This document shows positions 33,418 to 42,685 of a DNA stretch of 64,000 nt, one piece after another. The stretch's first letter is position 1, and each line of letters starts with the position of its first letter. The notes under the pieces were generated by a model, which saw nothing but the letters and a program-made list of their open reading frames with translations, did no database searches and was not told the origin of the DNA. This stretch comes from Mycobacterium dioxanotrophicus (GTDB lineage: Bacteria; Actinomycetota; Actinomycetes; Mycobacteriales; Mycobacteriaceae). Made by a program: the position numbers and the translations under genes. The stretch covers positions 4,154,001 to 4,218,000 of the forward strand of contig NZ_CP020809.1 of assembly GCF_002157835.1 (NCBI RefSeq), given 5' to 3'.

Positions 33418-33434
33418 TTCTCTATTTTAGAGAT
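33418..33434 (-). promoter_or_regulatory. 17-bp palindromic operator, clamp-gene copy
   Basis: TTCTCTATTTTAGAGAT: perfect TCTCTA/TAGAGA arms around TTT, upstream of the clamp-like gene and just after the helicase gene. Confidence 0.75.
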
Positions 33435-33494
33435 TCGCAATCGTTGGCCCTGCCAGGATCGCCAGGCGCGCCTCACCCCCGCGCGGAGGGTCAC

Positions 33495-36400
33495 TCATCG
33501 CCGCACCTCGTCCAACGTGGACACTAATTCAAATGGCAGTCCGCTTCTCTCAGCAGCATGCTTGACCGAATACCCTTGATCTAAAAGTGATTTGGCCCAA
33601 GCCTCCGCTTCGGGTGCCGCCGACATAGCGCGGTCAACTCGCTTGTTTCGCCGTGTGGGCGATTTCTTCGTTCCCGGCTTCTTCGCTGGCGGTACCGGGG
33701 GCGGGGTCAAGTCGCCGTCCAGCGACTCGAACCAGACATGGACGAGTTTGGCCTGGGCGATGGTTATGGGCTTGCCGCTGATCGGTGTGTTGGCCATACT
33801 GCTGTAACCGAGCGCTGCGGTCAGCTGCTGGCGTGTCCAACCCGCCGCTGCGGCCTGGTTGAGCAGCATCCAGGTGGGCACCGGGTCGTCGACCTGCGCG
33901 TTGTAGTCACGGATACCTTGACGGCCCCGGGACCGCTGCACTGTCCGCACCGCGCGGACGTCGTCCGCGGTGAGGTCAAGCAGTATGCGGCGATGTAGTT
34001 TGCTGCACCGGGGCTCCGCTGCCCGCCCAACGAGCAGCGACACGAGACCTCGCGAAACACATGCAGCCGCGGCGATCGCACCGATCGTGAACGTGGCATC
34101 AGATCGGTCCTTGCTTGCCTCCAACGCAAGCAAGCCTTGGAGGTGTTCACGGACGTCCTGCGCGGACACCCAATCAGCGCGGTACGTCGCTCGCCGCTCT
34201 GATGCGGCGCGTCGCATGTAACTGCGGTTCTCGGTGACGCAGACAACGCAGCGGCAACCCTGGTGAAATCCACGGGTGCTGTGGTCGGTGACGCCCGGCT
34301 TTGGACCTGTGATCATGTCGGTGCCGCCCTGCCCGGGTGAACCCCAGGTCCATCCAGTGAATCGTTCGATAGCGCTATCCTGCGGCCGAAAGTCTCCGCG
34401 CTTGCGCCGAGACCGGGTGGCCGCACACCACTGGTACAGCTCGAAACGCTTGCCCTCGACGTCCTCGACGGTCCCAATCGGCATCCTCGCCAGTGTGCCG
34501 TGCTTGGCGATGTACTGATTGCACGCCATTTCCGCTATCTGCCAATGAGTTTCCGATGGCTTCCACAGGAAGCGCCGTTCCCCTCTGCGGCCGGTCGGTG
34601 TCGATGCCAGTAGGACCGATTCCAGGATCGATGGCAGTGTCCCGCAGATCTTGCGGCGCCGAACTGTTCCGAGCCAAGCGTCGAGGTCTATGTCATCCTC
34701 GATGTGCCCCGGTGGGACATCGGCGTGACCTTCCCACGCGGCGAAGGAGCGAAATGCCGCCACGCCGGCTTGATCGACCTCTGACAACGGATACCAGTCC
34801 CAGCCCGGCATCTGCCGAAGTGCCTCGGTGATCCAGCTGTCCAGCTCGTTGTCCCAGTACTTGCACAGCTGCGTCGCCACCCACAACCGCAGTGGACGGT
34901 TCAGTCCGTCAACATATCCCGTGAAAATCGACTCACCGGGTGCCGTGTCATCGAGGCTTCCCCGATCAGTGCAAACAGCGCGGAGCCGGTCCAGGGTTCG
35001 CTCGTCGGAGGCCTCTTTCGCATCCCATCGCCAGCCGTTGACCGATTCAAGCCTCTTGCGGCGGTCTTCGTCGAGCATCCCATCACGGAATAGAATGCGC
35101 TGCAGCATGATCCACTGTCCAAACTCGTTAGACTGTGTGGTAATCCTCGCGGCTGATCCCAGCCTGTCCGTCTCTTCACAGAGCCGCTGAAAGTTACGCT
35201 CCCACACTGACGAAGTGCGCTGCAGCAGGCGCGTGACTATCGTCCCGGGCTGTTCACCGGTGACTTCCAACCAGTCCAGAGCGTCCGCATTAATGCAACT
35301 GTTGGTACCGGTGCGGCGTGCCCTGTCGATGTCGTGACCGATCCGCGAGTCATGGGCCCGCAGCCCTTGCAGAACCCGCCACACGTGGGTGTAGGAGGAC
35401 GTGGACAGCTGGTCCTGATCATCAGCTTCGGGATCGAGAATCAGCGGAATGACGATGGTGCCGTGGGATTTTCCGGGATGCTTACGCAAGGCTCGACCAA
35501 TGGCCTGGATGATTCCCACCTGACTGGTGCGTGGATCGGCGAACACGACGGCGTCGACTGCCGGCACGTCGATGCCCTCACGCAGGCACTGCGACGAGGC
35601 AACCACAGTGATCCCATCCGTCCGTGTATCGGCGAGTCTGGCCAGGATCTTCACGCGCTCTGAGTCGTGCATTGAACCGTCAACGGCGAGCGCACGGATA
35701 GGTGTGCCGTCCACATCGATGAGTGCGCTGACACGTTCAGCGAATGCCCGTGCAGAATCGACTCGATTGTGAAAAGTCAGGATGCGCCGCACACCGTACC
35801 GGCGCGCTACATCGAGCAGCGCGGCCAACGCAGCTCGCTCTCCGGTCGCTTCCCCTGCTGGTTCGGTTGTGGTGGTCACCAAGACGCGGTAGTCGGCCAA
35901 CAATCCAGCGCTGACGGCTTCCCCCACATTCAGGGTGTATGCAATCTCCCCGAACAACTCAGTGTCATCCATGGATCTTGCGACCGCACTCGCTCCGGAC
36001 AAATCGTCGATGGCCTCAGCGCCGCCACGGCTTTTCAGGACTATGGGCGTTGCCGTTGCGAATACTCGGCGCCGCGCCAGCACACCGCGCGGATCGAGCA
36101 CTGGGAGAAATGCAGCGTTGGTGCGGCCGGCAAGGTGGTGAGCCTCGTCAGCGACCACCAGATCCAGGGGTCGTCCGCTGCGCGTCAAGCCGATCCCGTC
36201 AGCGACCACTTGCGAGGAATGGTAAGTGGACACCACGAGAGACATGGACGCACCGGATGTCTCAACACGCTCAAGGAACCCGGCAACCACCTCACTTCGG
36301 GTGGTTACGTTGCCGTCTTGGTCGTGTTGCCCTTCGAACGGGTCGATTCCGTCAACGCCGATTTCCGCGCGCCCGGCATCCGTTGTCGGATCTGAACATA

Positions 36401-36671
36401 CGGCCAGTACGCGCACGCCAGGTATGACGCGTCGCCACTCGGCGATGGTCTGTGCCACCAACGCAATGCTGGGCGTGAACACCGCGACCGTGCGGGCCCC
36501 GACTTCGAGCGCTTGCCACGGTCCGATGAGAGTCTTACCGGTACCGCATGCCATCCGCAGCTGCGCTCGTTCCCCCGCATCGGCTAACCCGTCGAGCGCG
36601 GCACGTTGATGCGGACGCGGTTGCGGCACAGCATCACTGATCGGTGCATGCTCCTGCAGTAGCGCAGTCAT
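33495..36671 (-). CDS. DEAH-box helicase with helicase-associated domains
   Basis: 1058 aa. SF2 core: Walker A ACGTGKT near 42, DEAH at about 175, QAIGRALRKHPGK as motif VI near 395. After the core come helicase-associated repeats (FAAWEGHADVPPGHIEDDIDLDAWLG and related, about 600-790), found in actinobacterial DEAH helicases of plasmids and defence islands. A CRCVVC cysteine cluster near 815 and several HTH-like segments follow toward the C-terminus. The ATG overlaps the stop of the upstream sigma-factor fragment by 4 bp, so the two are translationally coupled. Role: remodelling or replication of the element's DNA. Confidence 0.8.
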   Translation of the reverse strand: MTALLQEHAPISDAVPQPRPHQRAALDGLADAGERAQLRMACGTGKTLIGPWQALEVGARTVAVFTPSIALVAQTIAEWRRVIPGVRVLAVCSDPTTDAGRAEIGVDGIDPFEGQHDQDGNVTTRSEVVAGFLERVETSGASMSLVVSTYHSSQVVADGIGLTRSGRPLDLVVADEAHHLAGRTNAAFLPVLDPRGVLARRRVFATATPIVLKSRGGAEAIDDLSGASAVARSMDDTELFGEIAYTLNVGEAVSAGLLADYRVLVTTTTEPAGEATGERAALAALLDVARRYGVRRILTFHNRVDSARAFAERVSALIDVDGTPIRALAVDGSMHDSERVKILARLADTRTDGITVVASSQCLREGIDVPAVDAVVFADPRTSQVGIIQAIGRALRKHPGKSHGTIVIPLILDPEADDQDQLSTSSYTHVWRVLQGLRAHDSRIGHDIDRARRTGTNSCINADALDWLEVTGEQPGTIVTRLLQRTSSVWERNFQRLCEETDRLGSAARITTQSNEFGQWIMLQRILFRDGMLDEDRRKRLESVNGWRWDAKEASDERTLDRLRAVCTDRGSLDDTAPGESIFTGYVDGLNRPLRLWVATQLCKYWDNELDSWITEALRQMPGWDWYPLSEVDQAGVAAFRSFAAWEGHADVPPGHIEDDIDLDAWLGTVRRRKICGTLPSILESVLLASTPTGRRGERRFLWKPSETHWQIAEMACNQYIAKHGTLARMPIGTVEDVEGKRFELYQWCAATRSRRKRGDFRPQDSAIERFTGWTWGSPGQGGTDMITGPKPGVTDHSTRGFHQGCRCVVCVTENRSYMRRAASERRATYRADWVSAQDVREHLQGLLALEASKDRSDATFTIGAIAAAACVSRGLVSLLVGRAAEPRCSKLHRRILLDLTADDVRAVRTVQRSRGRQGIRDYNAQVDDPVPTWMLLNQAAAAGWTRQQLTAALGYSSMANTPISGKPITIAQAKLVHVWFESLDGDLTPPPVPPAKKPGTKKSPTRRNKRVDRAMSAAPEAEAWAKSLLDQGYSVKHAAERSGLPFELVSTLDEVRR

Positions 36672-37100
36672 GCCGCCACCTGCTGCTCGCCACGAAGTTT
36701 GGCCATCGCCTTTTGAATGAGCCCGCGGACCTTGACGACGGGGAGCCGATACTTGTCGGCAACATCTGTCACCGCCTGTGGCTCTCCCGTATCCAGACCG
36801 AACACCTCGGAAATGACTCGCCGCTCGCGATGAGAGAGCCGCTCCATCAACTGCGAAAGCTGCTGGGCGGCAGTGTCATGGGCATCATCCCGGTCGCCAC
36901 AGTCTCGACCTGCCAGGAGGTCGAGCAGGCTGGAGGAGCCATCTCGACCTCCCCCGCTAAGCGGTGCGTCCAGCGAGACTGCACGGGACATCATGGCGTG
37001 CATCTGAGCGATGCCCATTTCGCTGATACCCATCGCAGCTGCGAGATCGGCATCGTTGGGCGTCCTACCCCGAATTTTTCGCGGAATGTTGCCTTTGGCG
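36668..37100 (-). pseudogene. Sigma-70-family factor, C-terminal fragment (regions 3-4)
   Basis: In-frame continuation from about 37100 reads GNIPRKIRGRTPNDADLAAAMGIS, then AVSLDAPLSG (region 3), followed by region 4: LSHRERRVISEVFGLDTGEPQAVTDVADKYRLPVVKVRGLIQKAMAKLR. The matching N-terminal half lies on the far side of the IS1380-type element, same strand. An internal ATG at 37033 might still give a region-4-only peptide, which could preserve translation into the coupled helicase gene. The exact break point is uncertain. Confidence 0.75.
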
Positions 37101-38680
37101 GTGTGTAGATAAGCGAAAGTGCCTGTCCTGCAAGGGATAATTGGACTTCTCTACGGTTCAAAGATCCTGACGGGAAGGCACTTCGCAGGTGAAGAATATC
37201 GCGGCCGCATCGCGGGTGAAAGTGTCGGCCGACGGCCATGGCGTCGTGTCGCATGCCGGGATGGGCCTGCTACGTGAACTGGCCGATCGGACCGGGTTAT
37301 CGGCGCAGGTCACGGCTGCTTTGGCCGACACCTACCGCGGGCCGTGGGTGTATGCGCCCGGAGACGTGTTCGCTGATCTGGCGGCTGCGGTTGCTGACGG
37401 GGCGGACTGCATCGACGGGGTCGGCCAGCTCTGCGGCGACCGTGAGCACGCCTTCGGTGCGAAAGCCTCGACGACCACGATGTGGCGGCTGGTCGATGAG
37501 CGCATCGACGCCGCACACCTACCCGCGGTGCGGGCGGCCCGAGCGGGCGCGCGGGCGGCGGCCTGGGCCGCCGGTGCCGCCCCCGCTCCGGGTGACTGGC
37601 TGCACATCGACATCGACGCCACCCTGGTGATCGATCACTCCGACAACAAAGGCGGTGCGACGCCGACCTGGAAGAAGTCGTTCGGGCACCATCCGCTGCT
37701 GGCATTTCTGGACCGCCCCGAGATCGCCGGCGGGGAAGCCCTGGCCGGGCTGCTACGCACCGGCAACGCCGGCTCCAACACCGCCAGCGACCACGTCATC
37801 GTGCTGGCCCAAGCGCTGGCAGCGCTGCCCGCGGCCTGGCGACCCGACCCCAGGGCTGGCGATCATCCCGACAAGCCCAAGGTGCTGGTGCGCTGCGACA
37901 CCGCCGGAGCCACCCACACCTTCGCCGACGCCTGCCGGGCCGCCGGGGTGGGGTTCTCCTTCGGTTACCCCGTCGACTGGCGCGTCCAAGACGCGGTGGA
38001 CACCCTCAACCTCGCCGAGGGCTGGTACCCGGCGATCGGCACCGCCGGCGGTCTCCGCGACGGCGCCTGGATCGCCGAAGCCACCACCCTGGTCAACCTG
38101 TCGTCGTGGCCACCGGGCACGCGGCTGATCCTGCGCAAAGAAAGGCCGCATCCGGGCGCCCAGCTGCGATTCACCGACGCCGACGGGATGCGGATCACAG
38201 CGTTCATCACCGACACACCACCCGGCGTCGTGTCAGGACAGGTCGCCGGCCTGGAACTGCGCCACCGTCAGCACGCCCGCGTCGAAGACCGCATCCGCGA
38301 ACTCAAAGCCACCGGCCTGCGCAACCTGCCCTGCCACTCATTTTGGGCCAACGCCGCATGGCTGGAAATCGCCCTCACCGCCGCCGACCTGGTCACCTGG
38401 TGCCGACTCATCGGATTCCGCACCCACCCGGGCCTGGCCCGCACCGAGATCGCCACCTTCCGCTACCGGGTCCTCCACGTCGCCGCCCGCATCACCCGCA
38501 GCGCCCGCCAAACATGCCTACGTCTCGACGCCACCTGGCGATGGGCCGCCCAGATCGCGACCGCCTGGCAGCACATCCGCACCGCCTTCGACTGATCCAC
38601 AGCTCATCTGATCCAACTGACGAAAGGCCCACTGGCCCTGGGAAAGCCCGCCCAGCCCGGCGATAAGGGACCACCCCGCC
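37101..38680 (+). mobile_element. IS1380-family insertion sequence
   Basis: One transposase gene on the plus strand, inserted in a minus-strand sigma gene. I could not identify convincing terminal inverted repeats, so the ends are estimates based on where sigma-factor similarity stops. A hairpin AAGTGCC/GGCACTT precedes the transposase start (about 37115-37182). Confidence 0.7.
37189..38595 (+). CDS. IS1380-family transposase
   Basis: 468 aa, GTG start preceded by CTTCGCAGG. N-terminal LRELADRTGLSAQVTAALADTYRGPWVYAPGDVFADLAAAVADGADCIDGVGQL and TTMWRLVDERID are typical of the family; the RNase H-like DDE core begins at LHIDIDATLVIDHSDNKGGA, then WKKSFGHHPLLAFLD. The C-terminal HRQHARVEDRIRELKATGLRNLPCHSFWANAAWLEIAL matches the last catalytic block. 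Full length and apparently intact, so transposition may be recent. Confidence 0.88.
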   Translation: MKNIAAASRVKVSADGHGVVSHAGMGLLRELADRTGLSAQVTAALADTYRGPWVYAPGDVFADLAAAVADGADCIDGVGQLCGDREHAFGAKASTTTMWRLVDERIDAAHLPAVRAARAGARAAAWAAGAAPAPGDWLHIDIDATLVIDHSDNKGGATPTWKKSFGHHPLLAFLDRPEIAGGEALAGLLRTGNAGSNTASDHVIVLAQALAALPAAWRPDPRAGDHPDKPKVLVRCDTAGATHTFADACRAAGVGFSFGYPVDWRVQDAVDTLNLAEGWYPAIGTAGGLRDGAWIAEATTLVNLSSWPPGTRLILRKERPHPGAQLRFTDADGMRITAFITDTPPGVVSGQVAGLELRHRQHARVEDRIRELKATGLRNLPCHSFWANAAWLEIALTAADLVTWCRLIGFRTHPGLARTEIATFRYRVLHVAARITRSARQTCLRLDATWRWAAQIATAWQHIRTAFD

Positions 38681-39268
38681 ACGCCCCGTGACCGCAGAAG
38701 CCACCTCACGGCCCATCTTGCCCCAACGCTCCACCGCAATCACCTTGGACGAAAAATCGAGGCTACCCAGGTCAATACCCAGCTGGTAGGTGACCATAAG
38801 CAGTTCCCTGCAACGCGCCTGGTCGCTGGAAGACAGCGCGGCGGGGGTTGCCTTGGCGATCGCTCGCTGTTGATGGAGACGCACCCAATGAAGCGCGTAC
38901 GTGGAGAACTTGAATCCCTGTGTGTAGTCGAATTTTTGAACAGCCCGAATGACGCCGAGCATCCCTTCGGCGGTGAGGTCTTCCACGGTCAGCAACGCAC
39001 TGGCGCCCCTTACCGCCCGCTTACGCGCCCACCACGCGGACAGACGAACATTCGCGGTCACGAAATGCTCGAATGCAGCTTGACCATCCGCGGCGACCAA
39101 TCTCAACTGTGCCGGGGTGTACGGCGAGGCTCCCTTGGCGAGTAGGAACTGTGCGTACAAGCCGGCCTCTATCCGCTTGGCAAGCTCCACCTCTTGCTCC
39201 GCGGTCAACAACTCGGGGAGATCCTTGGGAACATCCGTCTGCTTCACCAAATGCATGGCTGTGCTCAC
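38681..39268 (-). pseudogene. Sigma-70-family factor, N-terminal fragment (regions 1.2-2)
   Basis: Reads LPELLTAEQEVELAKRIEAGLYAQ (region 1.2), AFEHFVTANVRLSAWWARKR (2.1), LTVEDLTAEGMLGVIRAVQKFDYTQGFKFSTYALHWVRLHQQRAIA (2.2-2.4), then IAVERWGKMGREVA before similarity ends near the IS. The frame stays open through the IS edge to 38492, so a truncated protein could be made. Start GTG 39268 overlaps the stop of the preceding small gene (GTGA). Regions 2 and 4 are now on separate fragments, so a normal sigma factor cannot be produced. Confidence 0.78.
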
Positions 39269-39423
39269 ACCTCCCTGAGACGCGACACAATCGCGTGCGG
39301 GCCGTAGATGACGTACCCCGCTCGGACTCCTCCACCGGGGGGATCCTCTGTGCGGGGCCGAGCCGGACCCTCGAAGAAGGCTCCCGCCCGAAGAGGCTCA
39401 GCGTGGATCGCGGCAGTCCTCAT
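39265..39423 (-). CDS. Small protein coupled between rIIB-like and sigma genes
   Basis: 52 aa. The ATG overlaps the rIIB-like stop (ATGA) and the TGA overlaps the sigma start (GTGA), so it is locked into the operon at both ends; this is the main support. MRTAAIHAEPLRAGAFFEG, ending YVIYGPHAIVSRLREV. Function unknown. Confidence 0.6.
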   Translation of the reverse strand: MRTAAIHAEPLRAGAFFEGPARPRTEDPPGGGVRAGYVIYGPHAIVSRLREV

Positions 39424-40469
39424 AGCGACCACTGTTCCGGCACGCACGGCGTCTCCCCCAGCGGTACAACGATTTCCTCGATTTCCTCCTCGTCGCTACC
39501 CGCGTACTCATCGCAGGGCTGGTCGCCCTGTTGTTCATCACCTTCGTGGTCTTCGTGGTATTCGTCGTCGTCGTCCGAATCACCGAATGACACCACGACG
39601 CCGAACGTCGGACGCGGCTTATTCCCTTCGCGGCGGGCGTACTCGTCGGACGCCTCGAAATCAGGCACCGTACGGATGTGCTCAATCACCGCGTCCGAGA
39701 TCTGCTCACCGTCGTGGCGAGCGGCGACCGTCAGGCGACACACCCGCATCTTTTGCGCGTTGTGATCGGCGGGCACCGACACCACATCGGCTGGGTCCAC
39801 CAACACCACCAGCATCTGCTCGCTGAAATCGCTGGCGTAGGTGTAGGTTCCGACATGCAGACCGACCGAGCACGCCGAGTGCCTGTCCGGGTTGACGAGG
39901 TCACGGTCCATCCACACCGTCGCACCGACCGGGTACGGAATGTTCCCGGTGATGGTCTCGCTGGTGCCGTCCTGGTGGACCACCGTCACCGCCTCACGAC
40001 CGGCGTGCGCCGAGAAGCCATCGTTGCGTACCGACTTGTAGCCGACGATCAGCCCGTCGGTGGTCAGCACGAAGCCTCCGGCTTTGAGCCAGCCGAACAG
40101 CTGTGAACGCGATGCGGCCGACGGGTTGCGCTCCAGACGGCGCAGGAACGCCCCCAGTGGTGCCATGTCGGCGGTCTCGCGGGCAAGCCGCAGCGCGGTA
40201 GACAGCACTGTCTCGGCCACCGGGTCACCGTGAGTGACCCTGTAGGCGTCGTCGTCGTTACCGTCCACTACCGACACCGCCTCGGCGACGGCTGCTTTTA
40301 CGGTGACCCGCACCACCTCGACCAGGCTCTTGACGGTGGCGAAGTCCTGGCCGTGGTCATCAACGAGGTAGGTCCGCACGTTCCGGTAGGCGGGATCGGC
40401 GGAGCCGACCATCACGGTGTCATCGCCTTCGGTGACGATGATGGAGTTGGCGTCGATGAATGCGCGCAT
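39420..40469 (-). CDS. Phage rIIB-like protein
   Basis: 349 aa from the ATG at 40469. The middle (about residues 130-270) has the rIIB pattern: LGAFLRRLERNPSA, LFGWLKAGGFVLTTDGLIVGYKSVRNDG, VGATVWMDRDLVNPD, then CSVGLHVGTYTYASDF, LVVLVDPADVVSVPADHNAQKMRVCRL. The C-terminus is a very acidic tail (DSDDDDEYHEDHEGDEQ). rIIB works with rIIA in T4 development and the rII genes are famous for sensitivity to lambda Rex exclusion; the biochemical role is not settled. It lies 43 bp downstream of the rIIA-like gene. Confidence 0.72.
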   Translation of the reverse strand: MRAFIDANSIIVTEGDDTVMVGSADPAYRNVRTYLVDDHGQDFATVKSLVEVVRVTVKAAVAEAVSVVDGNDDDAYRVTHGDPVAETVLSTALRLARETADMAPLGAFLRRLERNPSAASRSQLFGWLKAGGFVLTTDGLIVGYKSVRNDGFSAHAGREAVTVVHQDGTSETITGNIPYPVGATVWMDRDLVNPDRHSACSVGLHVGTYTYASDFSEQMLVVLVDPADVVSVPADHNAQKMRVCRLTVAARHDGEQISDAVIEHIRTVPDFEASDEYARREGNKPRPTFGVVVSFGDSDDDDEYHEDHEGDEQQGDQPCDEYAGSDEEEIEEIVVPLGETPCVPEQWSL

Positions 40470-40512
40470 GGTGTGTTTCCTTGTCTTTTCGAAGCTCGAT
40501 GGGAGATACCGG

Positions 40513-42585
40513 TCAGGCAGCGTTAGCGGAGGCGTTGTCGGCGGTGGGCAATCGCGGCGGGGTGTGCACGATGTAGTCCACAAACTGCCGGCGGTCGAAT
40601 TCAGAGACGTTGCTGCGCATGTGGTCCAGCAGCGGGTACGCCTTGTTCAGTGCTGTAGTCATCTGCCGCACCTCGGTCAGGGCGTCGCTGCCGACCCCCA
40701 GGACAGCCGCACGGGCCATTACCGTGGCATGGTCAGCGGACAGCGCCCGGCGTGCAGTCTCGATCTCGGCAAGGCGCACCACCATCTCGCGCAGCGGGTG
40801 GCCCGGGGCGATCCGGGCCACCGCATCGGTGGCGAGCGCCAGGCGCATCTTGTCGCCGGTCCAGTAGGGCTGCACATCCACCGCAGCAGCGATACGTTCG
40901 ATGTCGGTCCAGCCGGCGGACTCGGTGTCGAACCGCGCCCGCGCCCACTGGTGATAGGGCTGCGCCTCGGGGACCGCAGCCAGCAGCGGACCCGGCTTGC
41001 GCCGCCCCAGGTAGACCGCAACAGCCTGCGAGGAGTCCAGTCGGGAATCGTGGCTGTAGCGGGGGTCGCCCTCGACGTACCAGACCGGCAACCCGAGCGC
41101 GGCGATCTCCGCACCGGTGAGGGTCTGCCGGGTCTGCGGCCCGCCATCCGTGGCGACCATGCGGGTCTCGTATCCGGACAGCCCGCTGCGCGGTGCGCGC
41201 TTAGTTGTCGTGGCCGACAGCCACTCGGTGAAGCTGTAGACGGTGACACCGGGGGTGTCGGCACTGATCGGCCATACCTGTCCGGTAACGGTGTCGCCTT
41301 CTCCCAGGATCGGCAGATCGAGGCGATCGGAGCCTTCGACGATTGGGACCACCCACCGAGCCTCAGCGTGCGTTTCAGCCATCAGCGTGGCGAAGCTTCG
41401 CAGGCCGCGTCGCGCGGGAACATCGGTAACCACCACAACGTCTTTGAGGACTCGCTCGGCCCCCAACGCGGTGAACACCACCTCGCCGGCCTCGGCGATC
41501 TTCCAGCGACGCCGGTTGGTGCGGCGCCCCTTGTCCGACCCATGCCTCACCCCAGAACCCGCAGGCACCACGGCGTGAAACGGGACCGGCAGCAGATCGG
41601 CGCGGGCCACATCGCCCAGGATGCTGGCACGCAGGGTCGCAGCGGCGTGCACGTCGGTCAGGGCCAGGGTCGCCACCTTTTCCTCAAGGTCTCCGTAGAC
41701 CTGCGCGAACGTCTCGAGCGCGGCGTCCACGGCGCTCAGCGTGCGCTCGGTGGCGACCACTGATTCGCGACTGGGGGTGTGATCGAACGATCCGATGGGC
41801 AGTTCGATCACCGCCGCCTGCAACCGCGTGGCTGCGAGGACTCGGTTAACCACCTCTGGAACGGCGTCGAACAGGGTGCCGCCGGACAGCACCGCGACAG
41901 TGCGATCCCCCGCGCGCAGGCAGCCGACGGGTCCGACCCAACGCAGCCCGCCCGACAGGCTCGCCACCGGCTTGCCGTCCACAAGTACGGTGCCTTCGGG
42001 GTGTGCCGAGGCGACCTCACGAATGACCGTGTTCCACTTGTCGAGCTGGCCTGCGACTTCCACGGCGACGGTGATCGTGGTGCCGTTGGGCAGGTCACTG
42101 GGCGCATCAGCGAGCAGCACCTGGTGGGTGAGATCACGAGCGGCGCGCACCAGTGTGCGGCGGCCGTCCTTGATTGTGTCCACCAGGAACGATTCGGCCA
42201 CTGTGAGAGCCGATTTCGCGCCGACACCAAGACCGCCGATCTGGTCGTTGCTGTCGCGCTTGGTCGAAGCGGCGAACGCCAGGAACGTGGCTTCAACCTC
42301 GGCGGCGGACATACCGATACCGGCATCAGTGACAATGAAGTTGGGTTCCAGTTCGGTTGGGCTGGTCACCTGCACCGGGTCGGTGCTGCCCGCCACGCGG
42401 GTCGCATCTACGGCGTTGGAGACGTACTCGCGCACCACCGCCAGGCGGCGGTCGGCGTAAAGGTTGATGAGAATGTCCATCATGCGCCGCGCCCCCTCGG
42501 GGTCCACGCGGCTGGCCATCGTTGGCGCCGAAGCGGTGACATCGCCAGTGGTGACCAGTGTCGAAACGGGGGCGGGAAGACGCAT
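40513..42585 (-). CDS. Phage rIIA-like GHKL ATPase
   Basis: 690 aa. N-terminal Hsp90/GHKL ATPase fold: VVREYVSNAVDATR near 58-71, VTDAGIGMSAAEVEATFLAFAASTKR near 94-119, IGGLGVGAKSALTVAESFLV near 125-144, GTTITVAVEV. This combination with the adjacent rIIB-like gene is characteristic of phage rIIA proteins (T4 rIIA is 725 aa). First gene of an operon running rIIA, rIIB, small ORF, sigma, helicase. A 17-bp palindrome lies 28 bp upstream of the ATG. GAGCTTGAG-type weak ribosome site only. Confidence 0.75.
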   Translation of the reverse strand: MRLPAPVSTLVTTGDVTASAPTMASRVDPEGARRMMDILINLYADRRLAVVREYVSNAVDATRVAGSTDPVQVTSPTELEPNFIVTDAGIGMSAAEVEATFLAFAASTKRDSNDQIGGLGVGAKSALTVAESFLVDTIKDGRRTLVRAARDLTHQVLLADAPSDLPNGTTITVAVEVAGQLDKWNTVIREVASAHPEGTVLVDGKPVASLSGGLRWVGPVGCLRAGDRTVAVLSGGTLFDAVPEVVNRVLAATRLQAAVIELPIGSFDHTPSRESVVATERTLSAVDAALETFAQVYGDLEEKVATLALTDVHAAATLRASILGDVARADLLPVPFHAVVPAGSGVRHGSDKGRRTNRRRWKIAEAGEVVFTALGAERVLKDVVVVTDVPARRGLRSFATLMAETHAEARWVVPIVEGSDRLDLPILGEGDTVTGQVWPISADTPGVTVYSFTEWLSATTTKRAPRSGLSGYETRMVATDGGPQTRQTLTGAEIAALGLPVWYVEGDPRYSHDSRLDSSQAVAVYLGRRKPGPLLAAVPEAQPYHQWARARFDTESAGWTDIERIAAAVDVQPYWTGDKMRLALATDAVARIAPGHPLREMVVRLAEIETARRALSADHATVMARAAVLGVGSDALTEVRQMTTALNKAYPLLDHMRSNVSEFDRRQFVDYIVHTPPRLPTADNASANAA

Positions 42586-42612
42586 CTCAAGCTCCTGAAG
42601 GGGTGTCGGTCG

Positions 42613-42629
42613 ATCTCTATTTTAGAGAT
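42613..42629 (-). promoter_or_regulatory. 17-bp palindromic operator, rIIA-like operon copy
   Basis: ATCTCTATTTTAGAGAT, perfect 7-bp arms, identical to the PARP copy on the gene strand, 28 bp before the rIIA-like start. Confidence 0.78.
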
Positions 42630-42685
42630 TACACACAGCCACCGACAAGTTCGCGTTATGCGATAAAAGCGGCGTTAGTCAGCCA

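Noticed and set aside
37110..38800. Matching CTTA (within GCTTAT) at both sides of the IS1380-type element, looking like a 4-bp target duplication
   Set aside because: The implied ends are not inverted repeats, and joining the flanks there leaves the sigma halves out of frame. Probably coincidence, so no target duplication is claimed.
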